From Fen-1245 sp963835535 (GTDB taxonomy: Bacteria > Gemmatimonadota > Gemmatimonadetes > Gemmatimonadales > JACORV01), in NCBI GenBank assembly GCA_963835535.1, contig CAWIFL010000004.1, positions 645,893 through 709,892 on the forward strand: a DNA stretch of 64,000 bases. Direction: 5' to 3'. The number at the start of each line of letters is the position of its first letter. Position 1 is the stretch's first letter. Of this stretch, positions 51,765 through 59,271 are shown in pieces. Under the pieces are notes generated by a model. It saw only the letters and a list, made by a program, of their open reading frames with translations. It was not told the DNA's origin and made no database searches. A program made the translations under genes and the position numbers.

Positions 51765-53131
51765 GACGCCTCCCAACGGAGGGCAGCCCAGTCGCAGGGG
51801 TCGCGCTCGAGGACCGGGTGTCGCTCACCTCCGTGATAATCGATGGAGTAGGTGCGATAGAATGAGTCGTTCACCATGAGCAACTCAAGCGGCGCAGTCG
51901 AGGTCCTGCCGAGATTGACGGGCCCCTGCGGCATGGTGGGATCAGCTGCGTCCCAGTGGATTGTGGCGTGTATGGCGGGAGATTGGCCCTCGCAATGCTG
52001 CTCAAAACGCAGATCGATGACCGAGAGGTTCCCGTTGCGGTAGGTAACATCGTCGATGGCAAACCACCCCGTGAGAGTATTGCATCCACGCCCTTCTCCG
52101 TGCCAGTCAAGGCCACCTACGGCCGGGTCGTCAAAGGGATAGCGCGTTAGCCCGGAGTACATGCCGGCTGTGAGCTGAGTCAGGCTATTGGGGACCTGAA
52201 AATCCCCGACCCACGACGTTGTATCTATGCGCAGGTTGAGATGGCCCCCGCCCGCCTCGACGGTGATGATGGCGTCGGCCTCAGTGTACTGGTAGGTGAG
52301 ACCTTGACCGATGTAGTCGCCCGTGTCGCTCTGCAGGCTAATGGAGGTCGGGATGCCCGTCCACGGGTCGACATCGAATGCGGTGCTGGTCGCGGTGGCA
52401 AGGCTCGTCGCCGCGGCCGCGAAGGTGTAGCCAGTGCCGGCCTAGTCGATGGTGAGGTCGTTGAATGTGGCGATGCCGCCGACTGCGGCTCGGCTGCGGG
52501 TGCCACCGAGCACAGCGCCGGCGGTGCCGGTTCCACTACTGATCGCCAGCATGATCGTGGCAATTGAGCTGGTGACGGTATTGCCCTGAGCGTCTTGGAC
52601 TTTAGCCTGGACCCCGGGTGCTATCACGACCCCGGCTGCGACGCTCGTCGGCTGGACGCTGAAGGCTAAGGCGGTCGCGGCCCCTGGCGTGACTGTGAAC
52701 GCAACGCTCGTGTCGCTCGTGAGGTTCGCGGCGGTGGCGGTCAGGGTGTAACCAGTGCCAGCCTTGTCGATGGTGAGGTCGTTGAACGCGGCGATGCCGC
52801 GGACTGCGGCTCGGCTGCGGGTGCCACCGAGCACAGCGCCGGCGGTGCCGGTTCCACTGCTGATCGCCAGCATGATCGTGGCCGTCGAGCTGGTGACGGT
52901 ATTGCCTTGAGAGTCTTGGACTGTAGCCTGGACCGCGGGTGCCATCGCGACCCCGGCCATGACGCTGGTCTGCTGGACGCTGATGGAGAGCTTGGTGGGA
53001 CCGGAATCGGGCGTTGTCGGTGCCTCCTTGCCGCAGCTGACACTTCCGATCAGGAGACCCGTGAGCGTCGCGATTACGAGGATCGGCGTGGGCCCGGGTG
53101 CCGGTTGGACCAATGCACGACGGACGGACAT
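51761..53131 (-). pseudogene. Repeat-containing lipoprotein gene interrupted by one amber codon
   Basis: From ATG 53131 a lipoprotein signal (ILVIATLTGLLIGSVSCGKE) leads into two Ig-like repeats of 107 residues (321 bases apart), each with ISSGTGTAGAVLGGTRSRAAV and FNDLTID. At 52442-52444 the second repeat has TAG where the first has AAG (Lys). The frame stays open afterwards for about 227 codons, with a coherent C-terminal domain (TAGMYSGLTRYPFDDPAVGG, DWHGEGRGCNTLTG). So one point mutation splits a ~456-residue exported protein. A truncated product from the first half could still be made. Confidence 0.8.
52441..53000 (-). repeat. Two tandem copies of a 321-base coding unit
   Basis: The stretch starting at 52441 recurs at 52762 with only scattered differences over at least 190 bases. 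It encodes the two Ig-like repeats of the broken lipoprotein. Confidence 0.8.
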
Positions 53132-53183
53132 GGCGCTACCCTCAGGTCGAGAAAGGCGTGACACCCGAACCACTCAGGCTGCG

Positions 53184-53312
53184 GCCTGACGAAAGGCGCC
53201 TCAGCGGCGGGCGGCGGCCCGCCAGCCACACAACACCTGCACGACCTCAGTTGCACTCACCAGCCAGTACCCGCTGAAGACGCCCGTCGTCGGCTGCAGG
53301 CGCGGGTTAGGC
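53184..53312 (-). repeat. attC site 1 (leftmost full-length)
   Basis: 129 bases. Core boxes GCCTGAC (left, degenerate) and GTTAGGC (right). It shares with the other sites the left arm GCGCCTCAGCGGCGGGC, the central CCAGCCACACAACACCTGCA and the right arm GCTGCAGGCGCGGGTTAGGC. Confidence 0.85.
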
Positions 53313-53318
53313 CGCACG

Positions 53319-54056
53319 TCACGCGGGTGCGCGGCGCAGCAGGTCGGACACCGTGACGAATCGATAGCCGGCTGCGTGAAGTGCGCCAATGAGCCTCGGC
53401 AGAGCTTCCCGCCCCGTCGTCCGACTGTCGATTTCCGCGTGCAGGACGATGATCGACCCCGGCCTCACGTGGTTGACGACGTACTGTACGATTCTCGTCG
53501 GATCGCTCGCAATCGCGGGATCGCTGTCCGCCGCGACATCCCAGAGCACCGTCAGGCGACTGGTCCGCGACGGGAACCACGGCAGGAGTAGCAGCCGCTG
53601 GCCGTAAGGTGGGCGGAAAGGGATGGCGCCTCGCTGGCCGACGGCTCGTATGAGGGAGTCGGTGCCTTCCACCTCATGGCGGATGTAGCCCAGCGTCTTC
53701 AGTACCAGTCGATGGTGCGTGTATGAGTGGTTGCCAAGTTCCTGCCCATCCTCCACCATGCGGCGACCCAGGGCAGGCCGGCGCGCCAGGGACGAGGCTA
53801 TGACAAAGAACGTGGCGTGAACGTTCGAGTCAGTCAGGATCCTCAAGACGGAGTCCGTGTAAACGCGCGATGGGCCGTCGTCGAGCGTAAGGGCGACAAC
53901 GGAATCATCGGTGTCGACGCGGCGGACCAACTGCCCAAAGACCTGGTAGGTCGGCGACTTGCTCAGCCTCCAGCCAGCCCAAACAAGGCCGATGACCGCA
54001 ACTGCGGTCGTGGCTACCCAGAGGGAGACAAGGCGCACTTTGCGAGTCGTGGTCAA
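53319..54056 (-). CDS. NodB-type polysaccharide deacetylase with membrane anchor
   Basis: 245 residues from a TTG at 54056 (GAGAGGCGG upstream). A single N-terminal segment (LVSLWVATTAVAVIGLVWAG) anchors it. NodB motifs: ALTLDDGPSRVYTDSVL (Asp-Asp), ELGNHSYTHHRL (metal His), FRPPYGQRLLLLPW, and SIIVLHAEIDSRT with the C-terminal catalytic His. Likely removes N- or O-acetyl groups from a cell-envelope polysaccharide. Cassette gene; stop 6 bases from the attC 1 core. Confidence 0.93.
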   Translation of the reverse strand: MTTTRKVRLVSLWVATTAVAVIGLVWAGWRLSKSPTYQVFGQLVRRVDTDDSVVALTLDDGPSRVYTDSVLRILTDSNVHATFFVIASSLARRPALGRRMVEDGQELGNHSYTHHRLVLKTLGYIRHEVEGTDSLIRAVGQRGAIPFRPPYGQRLLLLPWFPSRTSRLTVLWDVAADSDPAIASDPTRIVQYVVNHVRPGSIIVLHAEIDSRTTGREALPRLIGALHAAGYRFVTVSDLLRRAPA

Positions 54057-54078
54057 TTCCGCCTCTCCTCGACGTGCG

Positions 54079-54212
54079 GCCTAACGAGATTGCGCCTCAG
54101 CGGCGGGCGAGCGCCCGCCAGCCACACAACACCTGCATTACCTCATGTCAACTCTCTAGCCACACAGCTCCATGAGCCCGGCGAGCCCGTCCGCTGCAGG
54201 CGCGGGTTAGGC
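54079..54212 (-). repeat. attC site 2 (type B centre)
   Basis: 134 bases. Cores GCCTAAC and GTTAGGC. The right half of the centre is a variant (CAGCCACACAGCTCCATGAG) shared only with site 5. Confidence 0.9.
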
Positions 54213-54216
54213 GGTG

Positions 54217-54245
54217 TTGCACGCCCGTAGCACACAAGTTATACT
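54217..54245 (+). promoter_or_regulatory. Sigma-70-like promoter of the AbrB/Doc cassette
   Basis: TTGCAC, 17-base spacer, TATACT, just downstream of the attC 2 core and 17 bases before the AbrB start. A cassette-borne promoter frees this toxin-antitoxin pair from the integron's main promoter. Confidence 0.7.
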
Positions 54246-54262
54246 CTCCGCCGGAGGTGCTC

Positions 54263-54490
54263 ATGGTTCGTGAAGTCGCGGTCCGGCGCGTCGGGGGCTC
54301 GCTCGGCGCCACCCTGCCCAAAGAACTCGTCTCCCGGCTCCATGTCGAGGCCGGCGATCGCCTGCTGGCCGTCGAGACGGAGGCCGGCATCCTGTTGACT
54401 CCCTACGACCCGACGACGGAGGAAGCGCTGGCGACGGCCGCGCGGACGGCCAAGCGCTACCGCCACGCGCTCCGCGCCCTGGCCAAGTAG
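54263..54490 (+). CDS. AbrB/MazE-type antitoxin
   Basis: 75 residues, ribosome site GGAGGTG before the ATG. SpoVT/AbrB swapped-hairpin domain: VRRVGGSLGATLPKELVSRLHVEAGDRLLAV. The C-terminus (TEEALATAARTAKRYRHALRALAK) should bind and neutralise the Doc toxin encoded 6 bases downstream. Cytoplasmic repressor/antitoxin; probably autoregulates the promoter at 54217. Opposite in orientation to most cassette genes. Confidence 0.9.
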   Translation: MVREVAVRRVGGSLGATLPKELVSRLHVEAGDRLLAVETEAGILLTPYDPTTEEALATAARTAKRYRHALRALAK

Positions 54491-54496
54491 CTGCCC

Positions 54497-54898
54497 GTGC
54501 GCGAGCCCCGCTGGGTGCCCCGGTTGGTGGTGGAGGCCGTCCATTTTGACCAACTGCGGGAGCACGGCGGTCTATCCGGCCTGCATGACGAGAGCGCGCT
54601 CGAGGCGGCCCTGGCCAGGCCCCGCAACAAATGGGGGTACCGCCCGAAGCTGGATCTAGCCACCCTGGCAGCGGCCTACGGGTTCGGCTTGGCGCGCAAC
54701 CACCCGTTCCACGACGGCAACAAGCGCGTCGCGTTCGTGACCATGGTGGTCTTCCTGGAGCTCAATGGCTGCCAATTCTCCGCTCCGGAAACGGAGGTCG
54801 TCCGCATCATGACGGGGGTGGCCGCCGGCACCACCTCGGAGGCCGCGCTTGCCCGCTGGCTTCGGGCCTCGACGCGTTCGGGAGCAACATCCGCCTAA
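54497..54898 (+). CDS. doc: Doc-type toxin (Fic fold)
   Basis: 133 residues from a GTG. Fic/Doc motif HPFHDGNKRVAF is intact; Doc enzymes phosphorylate elongation factor Tu and stop translation. The N-terminal LVVEAVHFDQLREHGGLSGLHDESALEAALARPRN is the Doc-type flap region (in parts). The TAA stop is formed within the GCCTAAC core of attC 3, a hallmark of a cassette gene. Confidence 0.93.
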   Translation: MREPRWVPRLVVEAVHFDQLREHGGLSGLHDESALEAALARPRNKWGYRPKLDLATLAAAYGFGLARNHPFHDGNKRVAFVTMVVFLELNGCQFSAPETEVVRIMTGVAAGTTSEAALARWLRASTRSGATSA

Positions 54899-55018
54899 CG
54901 AAGTGCGCCTCAGCGGCGGGCCTTCACCCGCCAGCCACACAACACCTGCATCACTTCAGTTGCACTCACCAGCCACTATCAGCCGAAGACGCCCGGCCGC
55001 TGCAGGCGCGGGTTAGCC
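54893..55018 (-). repeat. attC site 3
   Basis: 126 bases. Left core GCCTAAC contains the doc stop; right core is the variant GTTAGCC, complementary to the variant GGCTAAC left core of site 4. Confidence 0.9.
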
Positions 55019-55546
55019 GGCACGAGGCTCGGCAGCAGCGGTGTGCGATGGCCGGCGTTTGATGCCTTGGGTGAGCTGCACCATCCCCTGGTCGGTCTTC
55101 TGAACCGCCACCAGGTGTCGGATTGATCCCTCTCGTTCCAGGAACACCGGACGCACTCCTGCCGCCGTCGGGAACTGAAGGCCGGGAGCTTCCTTCCAGC
55201 CTTGCGCCAGGCTCTCTTGGACAACCTGCTCGCACGCAGCGCCTGCGTCGGCGCAAGACCAGAACACAACGACTGGCTCGTCTGGCCCCAGCGAGAGTAC
55301 GGAGGTCTTGGTTCCGCGGAGCCAAGGCAGGTCGGCCGGGTACGTTGCCGGCGCGGTGTCGGCGGGAGCGAAGATGATGGTGACCTGGTCAGGCGGAGCG
55401 CCGCGCATGTGTGTGCGTTGAAGCTCGCCCTCGTCGCGGGTGGGCAACGCGTCAAGATCGAGCTGCCGCATCAGCGACGCCATTGCCTCGTGGTCGCCCC
55501 GGAGCTGGGCCTCCTGCAGCGCCTGCTGAAGAGCTGGTAGGTCCAC
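55013..55546 (-). CDS. Cytoplasmic hypothetical protein, cassette gene
   Basis: 177 residues from GTG 55546 (GAGG upstream); the longer frame runs through attC 4 and is not real. No family recognised. N-terminal helix LPALQQALQEAQLRGDHEAMASLMRQLDL, then QVTIIFAPADTAPATYPADLPWLRG and VVVFWSCADAGAACEQVVQES. The stop lies inside the attC 3 core. Confidence 0.7.
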   Translation of the reverse strand: MDLPALQQALQEAQLRGDHEAMASLMRQLDLDALPTRDEGELQRTHMRGAPPDQVTIIFAPADTAPATYPADLPWLRGTKTSVLSLGPDEPVVVFWSCADAGAACEQVVQESLAQGWKEAPGLQFPTAAGVRPVFLEREGSIRHLVAVQKTDQGMVQLTQGIKRRPSHTAAAEPRAG

Positions 55547-55560
55547 GTGTCCTCGTGTCC

Positions 55561-55685
55561 GGCTAACGAAGTGCGCCTCAGCGGCGGGCCTCACCCCGCC
55601 AGCCACACAACACCTGCATAACTTCAGTTGCACCCACCAGCCAGTACCTGCTGAAGACGCCCGCCGCTGCTGGCGCGGGTTAGAC
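55561..55685 (-). repeat. attC site 4
   Basis: 125 bases. Left core GGCTAAC, right core GTTAGAC; right arm has GCTGCTGGCGC instead of GCTGCAGGCGC. Confidence 0.88.
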
Positions 55686-55705
55686 GGCAACCGCAACAGA
55701 CGGCG

Positions 55706-56068
55706 TCAGGGATGCTGCGGTGCTGGCCGTCGCTCCGTATTCCGCACCTGCGGCCCAAGAGGATTGACGCAGCCGGGCCGCGCAATGCGGATCGCCATCC
55801 CAGTAGTGTCAACGCGAGCCGTTGGCATCCGCTCGAGGCTCGACGAATCGGGGACGGAAACCGGCATGGGACACTCGATTACCCCGGCGAACGGCACCAG
55901 GCGAAGCCCCCGGAGCAGCCCGCTGTCCAACTGCAACGGGCGCAAACTGAGCGTGAAAGGAGGCGGGGCGAACGGCAGTTGGGGCGGCTGTACCTGGGCC
56001 GCGATGGAGCGCGCGCCCAGAATCGAGAGAACCGAAAGTGCCGCGACAGCTACGAAGGTCCGATTCAT
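55706..56068 (-). CDS. Small exported protein, cassette gene
   Basis: 120 residues, start ATG with GGAGG upstream. Signal FVAVAALSVLSILGARSIAAQ, then a Pro-rich stretch (VQPPQLPFAPPPF) and a short globular part. No family recognised. Confidence 0.7.
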   Translation of the reverse strand: MNRTFVAVAALSVLSILGARSIAAQVQPPQLPFAPPPFTLSLRPLQLDSGLLRGLRLVPFAGVIECPMPVSVPDSSSLERMPTARVDTTGMAIRIARPGCVNPLGPQVRNTERRPAPQHP

Positions 56069-56096
56069 GGAGCCTCCGATGAAGACTGCGGTTGCC

Positions 56097-56229
56097 GCCT
56101 AACGAAGTGCGCCTCGGCGGCGGGCGACCGCCCGCCAGCCACACAACACCTGCACTACCTCAGGTCAACTGTCCAGCCACACAACTCCATGAACCCGCAC
56201 CGACCGTCCGCTGCAGGCGCGGGTTAGGT
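56097..56229 (-). repeat. attC site 5 (type B centre)
   Basis: 133 bases. Left core GCCTAAC, right core GTTAGGT; the right core holds the stop of the next gene and pairs with the ACCTAAC left core of site 6. Confidence 0.9.
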
Positions 56230-56721
56230 GGCACGCGAGTTCGGTCCACGCCGTACCTTGCGAACGATGCGCCAGGATTCGCCCGAACGCGCCAGTTCAA
56301 TGTTGGCTACATACGGCTGACCGACGATCAGCGTCTCGTCGCCGGGCGCGGCCCGCCCTTGAACCATGACGCTGAGGCTGACGCGCCCACCTGTAAGGTG
56401 TTTCAACGGCGTAGCATGCAGCACCAGGCCGCGCAGCTCGTTTTCCAGCATCACACAGGCGGTTCCCCCTGAGATCCTCCGACAGGATGCGATAACTCCG
56501 GCCATCATCAGCGCCCGGATCGTTACCGAGTCCAGGGTCGCGCGTGTTGCGCTGTCGAGTGCCAGCGGCGCGGCTGGCGGGTCGCCAAAGACATCCGCCT
56601 GTACGCTGCGCAGGGCAACAACGTACGCCTCCGCATCCTGCTCAGGGTGCGCCGCATGGCAGCCGGACAACGCAAAGCTGGCGATGATGAGGGTGCGCCC
56701 GACACTCGAGATCTGACTCAT
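56224..56721 (-). CDS. Small lipoprotein, cassette gene
   Basis: 165 residues from ATG 56721 (GGAGGTG upstream). Lipobox SFALSGCHAA. C-terminal SVMVQGRAAPGDETLIVGQPYVANIEL and SGESWRIVRKVRRG resemble small periplasmic DUF4440/NTF2-like proteins, but the match is weak. The TAA stop is in the attC 5 core. Confidence 0.75.
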   Translation of the reverse strand: MSQISSVGRTLIIASFALSGCHAAHPEQDAEAYVVALRSVQADVFGDPPAAPLALDSATRATLDSVTIRALMMAGVIASCRRISGGTACVMLENELRGLVLHATPLKHLTGGRVSLSVMVQGRAAPGDETLIVGQPYVANIELARSGESWRIVRKVRRGPNSRAT

Positions 56722-56740
56722 GCGTACACCTCCGCGTGCC

Positions 56741-56875
56741 ACCTAACGAAGTGCGCCACAGAGGCGGGCCTTCACCCGCCAGCCACACAACACCTGCATA
56801 ACCTCAGGTGCACTCACCAGCCAATACCAGCCGAAGACGCCCGCCGCTGCAGGCGCGGGTTAGGCAGCCGGCGCC
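56741..56875 (-). repeat. attC site 6
   Basis: 135 bases. Left core ACCTAAC, right core GTTAGGC. Confidence 0.88.
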
Positions 56876-56883
56876 GAAGGATG

Positions 56884-57306
56884 TCAGCAGTTGAGGCGAG
56901 TTCGGCGCACCGCGTTACCCCGCGCGAAGATGACTAGGTAGCGAACCTCAGCAGGCACGGCGCGGTCTCGAATGCGGCCAGGAGCGAACTGGCTATTGAG
57001 GAAGGCGGTCCGGGCTGGGGCTTCGAACTGCGGGTTCGTGACTTGGGAGAGCCTCAGCGAGGCTTCGCGAACCCGGCCGGATGGTTCCACGACGAAGGTG
57101 ACAACTGCGCGGCCTTCGATTCCGTAGCGTGCAAGCAGGACGGGATACTCGACGGGCGGCATCCTGAGGAGACGGGGCCGCGCACTCAGACTGCAGTCGG
57201 TATGGACAGCTGAGTCGGACGGAACCTCGACCCACTGAGCGACCAGCGACGGCGGGACGATTGCGCTCAGGACGAACACCAAGCCTGCTGTAGAATGGAG
57301 CGTCAC
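56884..57306 (-). CDS. TonB C-terminal-domain exported protein, cassette gene
   Basis: 140 residues from a GTG with GGAGGCG upstream. Signal LVFVLSAIVPPSLVAQ, then a TonB-C domain: PVEYPVLLARYGIEGRAVVTFVVEPSGRVREASL, FEAPARTAFLNSQFAPGRIRDRAVP. No energising N-terminal anchor, so it is an exported single domain rather than a working TonB. Two Cys near the ends. Confidence 0.85.
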   Translation of the reverse strand: MTLHSTAGLVFVLSAIVPPSLVAQWVEVPSDSAVHTDCSLSARPRLLRMPPVEYPVLLARYGIEGRAVVTFVVEPSGRVREASLRLSQVTNPQFEAPARTAFLNSQFAPGRIRDRAVPAEVRYLVIFARGNAVRRTRLNC

Positions 57307-57377
57307 CGGACGCCTCCGGTGCTTGGGTCGGACTCGAAGGTATAGCTCCGGGATGAGTGCCGGATGACAGTTGCATT

Positions 57378-57428
57378 ACCCGACGGTGAGGCGCGCGTGT
57401 GAACTCGGGCGGCGGGCGCGGGTCGGGC
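57378..57428 (-). repeat. Degenerate short attC-like palindrome
   Basis: ACCCGAC ... GCGGGCGCGGGTCGGGC; arms complementary but cores changed and the usual centre missing (51 bases). It separates two cassette genes where a full attC is expected, so it may be a decayed or alternative site. Confidence 0.4.
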
Positions 57429-57446
57429 GCCCGCCCTGCCCGTAAC

Positions 57447-57653
57447 TCATTCCGGGGGCACGCTCCTACGGAGGATGTCACGGATAAGGACCATGAGCCC
57501 GGCCCCTCCGAAAGTGGCGAACGCGGCCGGCACATTCACGAACAGTTGGACGACACCGGCGACTACAAACACGCCGGCGAGGACCGTGAACAACGTGAAC
57601 GGGCGCGTGCGTGACGCGAACGCGTTGTCGGGTGGCGGTTGCAGGTCGGTCAC
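57447..57653 (-). CDS. Small membrane protein, cassette gene
   Basis: 68 residues from a GTG preceded by AGGAGG. Two hydrophobic segments (FTLFTVLAGVFVVAGVVQLFV; AAFATFGGAGLMVLIRDIL). Function unknown. Confidence 0.6.
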   Translation of the reverse strand: MTDLQPPPDNAFASRTRPFTLFTVLAGVFVVAGVVQLFVNVPAAFATFGGAGLMVLIRDILRRSVPPE

Positions 57654-57697
57654 CGTCGCCTCCTTCGCGGTGCACGTGAGGCCAAGTTGTCCGTCGG

Positions 57698-58084
57698 CTA
57701 CGGCGTGAATGATGCAGTCCCGACCTCACGGTACGGCCCGCTCACCCAGCGCCAAATGGACACGACGTACGTCGTCCCCCGCGCCAGCTGCGTCCCGGCC
57801 CCATTCGTCGTGATACCAGCGCGTACCTCACCGTACCGAACCGGTGACAGGATGCGGTTGCTGTCAGCTATGAGGTTCCAGCCGACGCTCGGGCCTTGCA
57901 CCCATACCAGCCCCATCGGGCACCCTGGTGTCCACGAGAACTCGGGAACCGGTGCGACCGCCGTGACGACTAGCATTACCGAATCTCCGGGGCATGCAGG
58001 GGGCTGCACCGCAAGCGATTCCCGGCATGCGGACGCGGCGTCGGACAGGAAACCAAGGGCTAGGGCAATCGAGAGAATTCTCAT
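57698..58084 (-). CDS. Small exported lipoprotein-like protein, cassette gene
   Basis: 128 residues. Signal ILSIALALGFLSDAASAC with a possible lipid Cys. Contains TYVVSIWRWVSGPYREVG and a Cys-rich PPACPGDSVML; no family recognised. No attC between it and the gene at 57447. Confidence 0.65.
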   Translation of the reverse strand: MRILSIALALGFLSDAASACRESLAVQPPACPGDSVMLVVTAVAPVPEFSWTPGCPMGLVWVQGPSVGWNLIADSNRILSPVRYGEVRAGITTNGAGTQLARGTTYVVSIWRWVSGPYREVGTASFTP

Positions 58085-58091
58085 CGCTGCC

Positions 58092-58217
58092 GCCTACCGG
58101 GCTGCGCCTCAGCGGCGGGCCTTCACCCGCAAGCCACACAACACCTGCATGACCACAGTTGCACTTACCAGCCAGTACCTCCCGAAGACGCCCGTCCGCT
58201 GCTGGCGCGGGTTAGGC
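58092..58217 (-). repeat. attC site 7
   Basis: 126 bases. Left core GCCTACC (one change), right core GTTAGGC. Confidence 0.87.
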
Positions 58218-58233
58218 CGTCGGGAGCACGACG

Positions 58234-58434
58234 TCATCGGGAGGAACGCCCAAAGAGCCGTACCCAGCGGCCCGTGACAGCTGCGTAGCTCAGCAGCGCC
58301 ACGAAAAACGCGAGCGGAACGATGGCGCTCCAACGTGTCCCGCGACGCACGGCCTCGACCGCGATTGCGAGGAGCACGCCAGCGGCTAGCCCAGCAATCA
58401 GCCGGCCAAGTGGATGCAGTCGTTGTGATTCCAT
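58234..58434 (-). CDS. Small membrane protein, cassette gene
   Basis: 66 residues from ATG 58434. Two hydrophobic segments, LIAGLAAGVLLAIAVEAV and AIVPLAFFVALLSYAAV, with an Arg-rich tail. The longer frame to 58518 reads through attC 8. Confidence 0.55.
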   Translation of the reverse strand: MESQRLHPLGRLIAGLAAGVLLAIAVEAVRRGTRWSAIVPLAFFVALLSYAAVTGRWVRLFGRSSR

Positions 58435-58445
58435 GCCCACGATCG

Positions 58446-58571
58446 GCCTAACGAAGTGCGCCTCAGCGGCGGGCGACCGCCCGCCAGCCACACAACACCT
58501 GCATGACCTCAGTTGCACTCACCAGCCAGTACCGGCCGAAGATGCCCGGCCGCTGCTGGCGCGGGTTAGGC
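58446..58571 (-). repeat. attC site 8
   Basis: 126 bases. Cores GCCTAAC and GTTAGGC. The right core holds the BrnA stop. Confidence 0.9.
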
Positions 58572-58802
58572 AGCGCCCTTCACCGACGCCCACCGCAACG
58601 CCGGCTTGCGACGAGCTGTGGCGCAGTCGCGCAGGTACAGGTTGATCAGCGTCTGGTACGGAATCCCCGTCTCCTTGGCCAGCCCCTTGAAGTACTCGAT
58701 GGTCGGCGCCTCGAGCCGGATCGTAACCGACTGCTTGAGTCGCTTGGCGTACGGGTTGGGGCGCGCGTGCGTGAAGTCGTACTCTTTCCTCATGGCTTCC
58801 AC
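58566..58802 (-). CDS. brnA: BrnA antitoxin
   Basis: 78 residues (75 if the ATG at 58793 is used). Ribbon-helix-helix DNA-binding domain: LKQSVTIRLEAPTIEYFKGLAKETGIPYQTLINLYLRDC (in parts), typical of BrnA. It neutralises BrnT and represses its own operon. The start overlaps the brnT end; the stop is in the attC 8 core. Confidence 0.93.
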   Translation of the reverse strand: MEAMRKEYDFTHARPNPYAKRLKQSVTIRLEAPTIEYFKGLAKETGIPYQTLINLYLRDCATARRKPALRWASVKGAA

Positions 58803-59086
58803 CCTTGTGCATAGCGTTCGCGCTCGCGCCGGCTCGCCCGACGCGCCGAGATCAGACGGATGACGTCGCGCTGTCGCCGGTAACAGTGCACGACCACCAG
58901 CACACCCTCGGCCGCGCTCAGTCCCAGCAGAATGAACCGCTCCTCCGCTGCCGAGTGATCCGGGTCGTCGAGCAAGAGGCCGTGCTCATCGGCGAACACG
59001 GTCTGCGCGTCCTCGAACGAGACGCCGTGCTTGCGCCGGTTGCTCGCAGCCTTAGCGGGATCCCACTCGAAGCGGAGCACGCTCAT
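58790..59086 (-). CDS. brnT: BrnT ribonuclease toxin
   Basis: 98 residues with the BrnT pattern: FEWDPAKAASNRRKHGVSFEDAQTVF, DDPDHSAAEERFILLGLSA, VVVHCYRRQRDVIRLISARRASRRERERY (in parts). Endoribonuclease that halts translation. Toxin-first order is normal for this family. A 9-1-9 inverted repeat lies just upstream. Confidence 0.93.
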   Translation of the reverse strand: MSVLRFEWDPAKAASNRRKHGVSFEDAQTVFADEHGLLLDDPDHSAAEERFILLGLSAAEGVLVVVHCYRRQRDVIRLISARRASRRERERYAQGWKP

Positions 59087-59097
59087 CCGATCTCAAC

Positions 59098-59116
59098 GTA
59101 CACACAATGTATGTAC
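59098..59116. promoter_or_regulatory. Probable BrnA operator
   Basis: GTACACACAATGTATGTAC is a 9-1-9 inverted repeat with one mismatch per arm, 12 bases before the brnT ATG. It is AT-rich against its surroundings and placed for autorepression. Confidence 0.55.
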
Positions 59117-59141
59117 GGCACAAGAGGCTGACCCTGGCGCT

Positions 59142-59267
59142 GCCTAACGAAGTGCGCCTCAGCGGCGGGCCGTCACCCGCCAGCCACACAACACCTGCAT
59201 AACCTCGGTTGCACTCACCAGCCAGTAACTGCTGAAGACGCCCGTCCGCTGCAGGCGCGGGTGAGGC
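59142..59267 (-). repeat. attC site 9, interrupted at its right core by an IS
   Basis: 126 bases. Left core GCCTAAC, right core GTGAGGC (one change). The IS481-like element begins a few bases past the right core. Confidence 0.87.
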
Positions 59268-59271
59268 GGCT

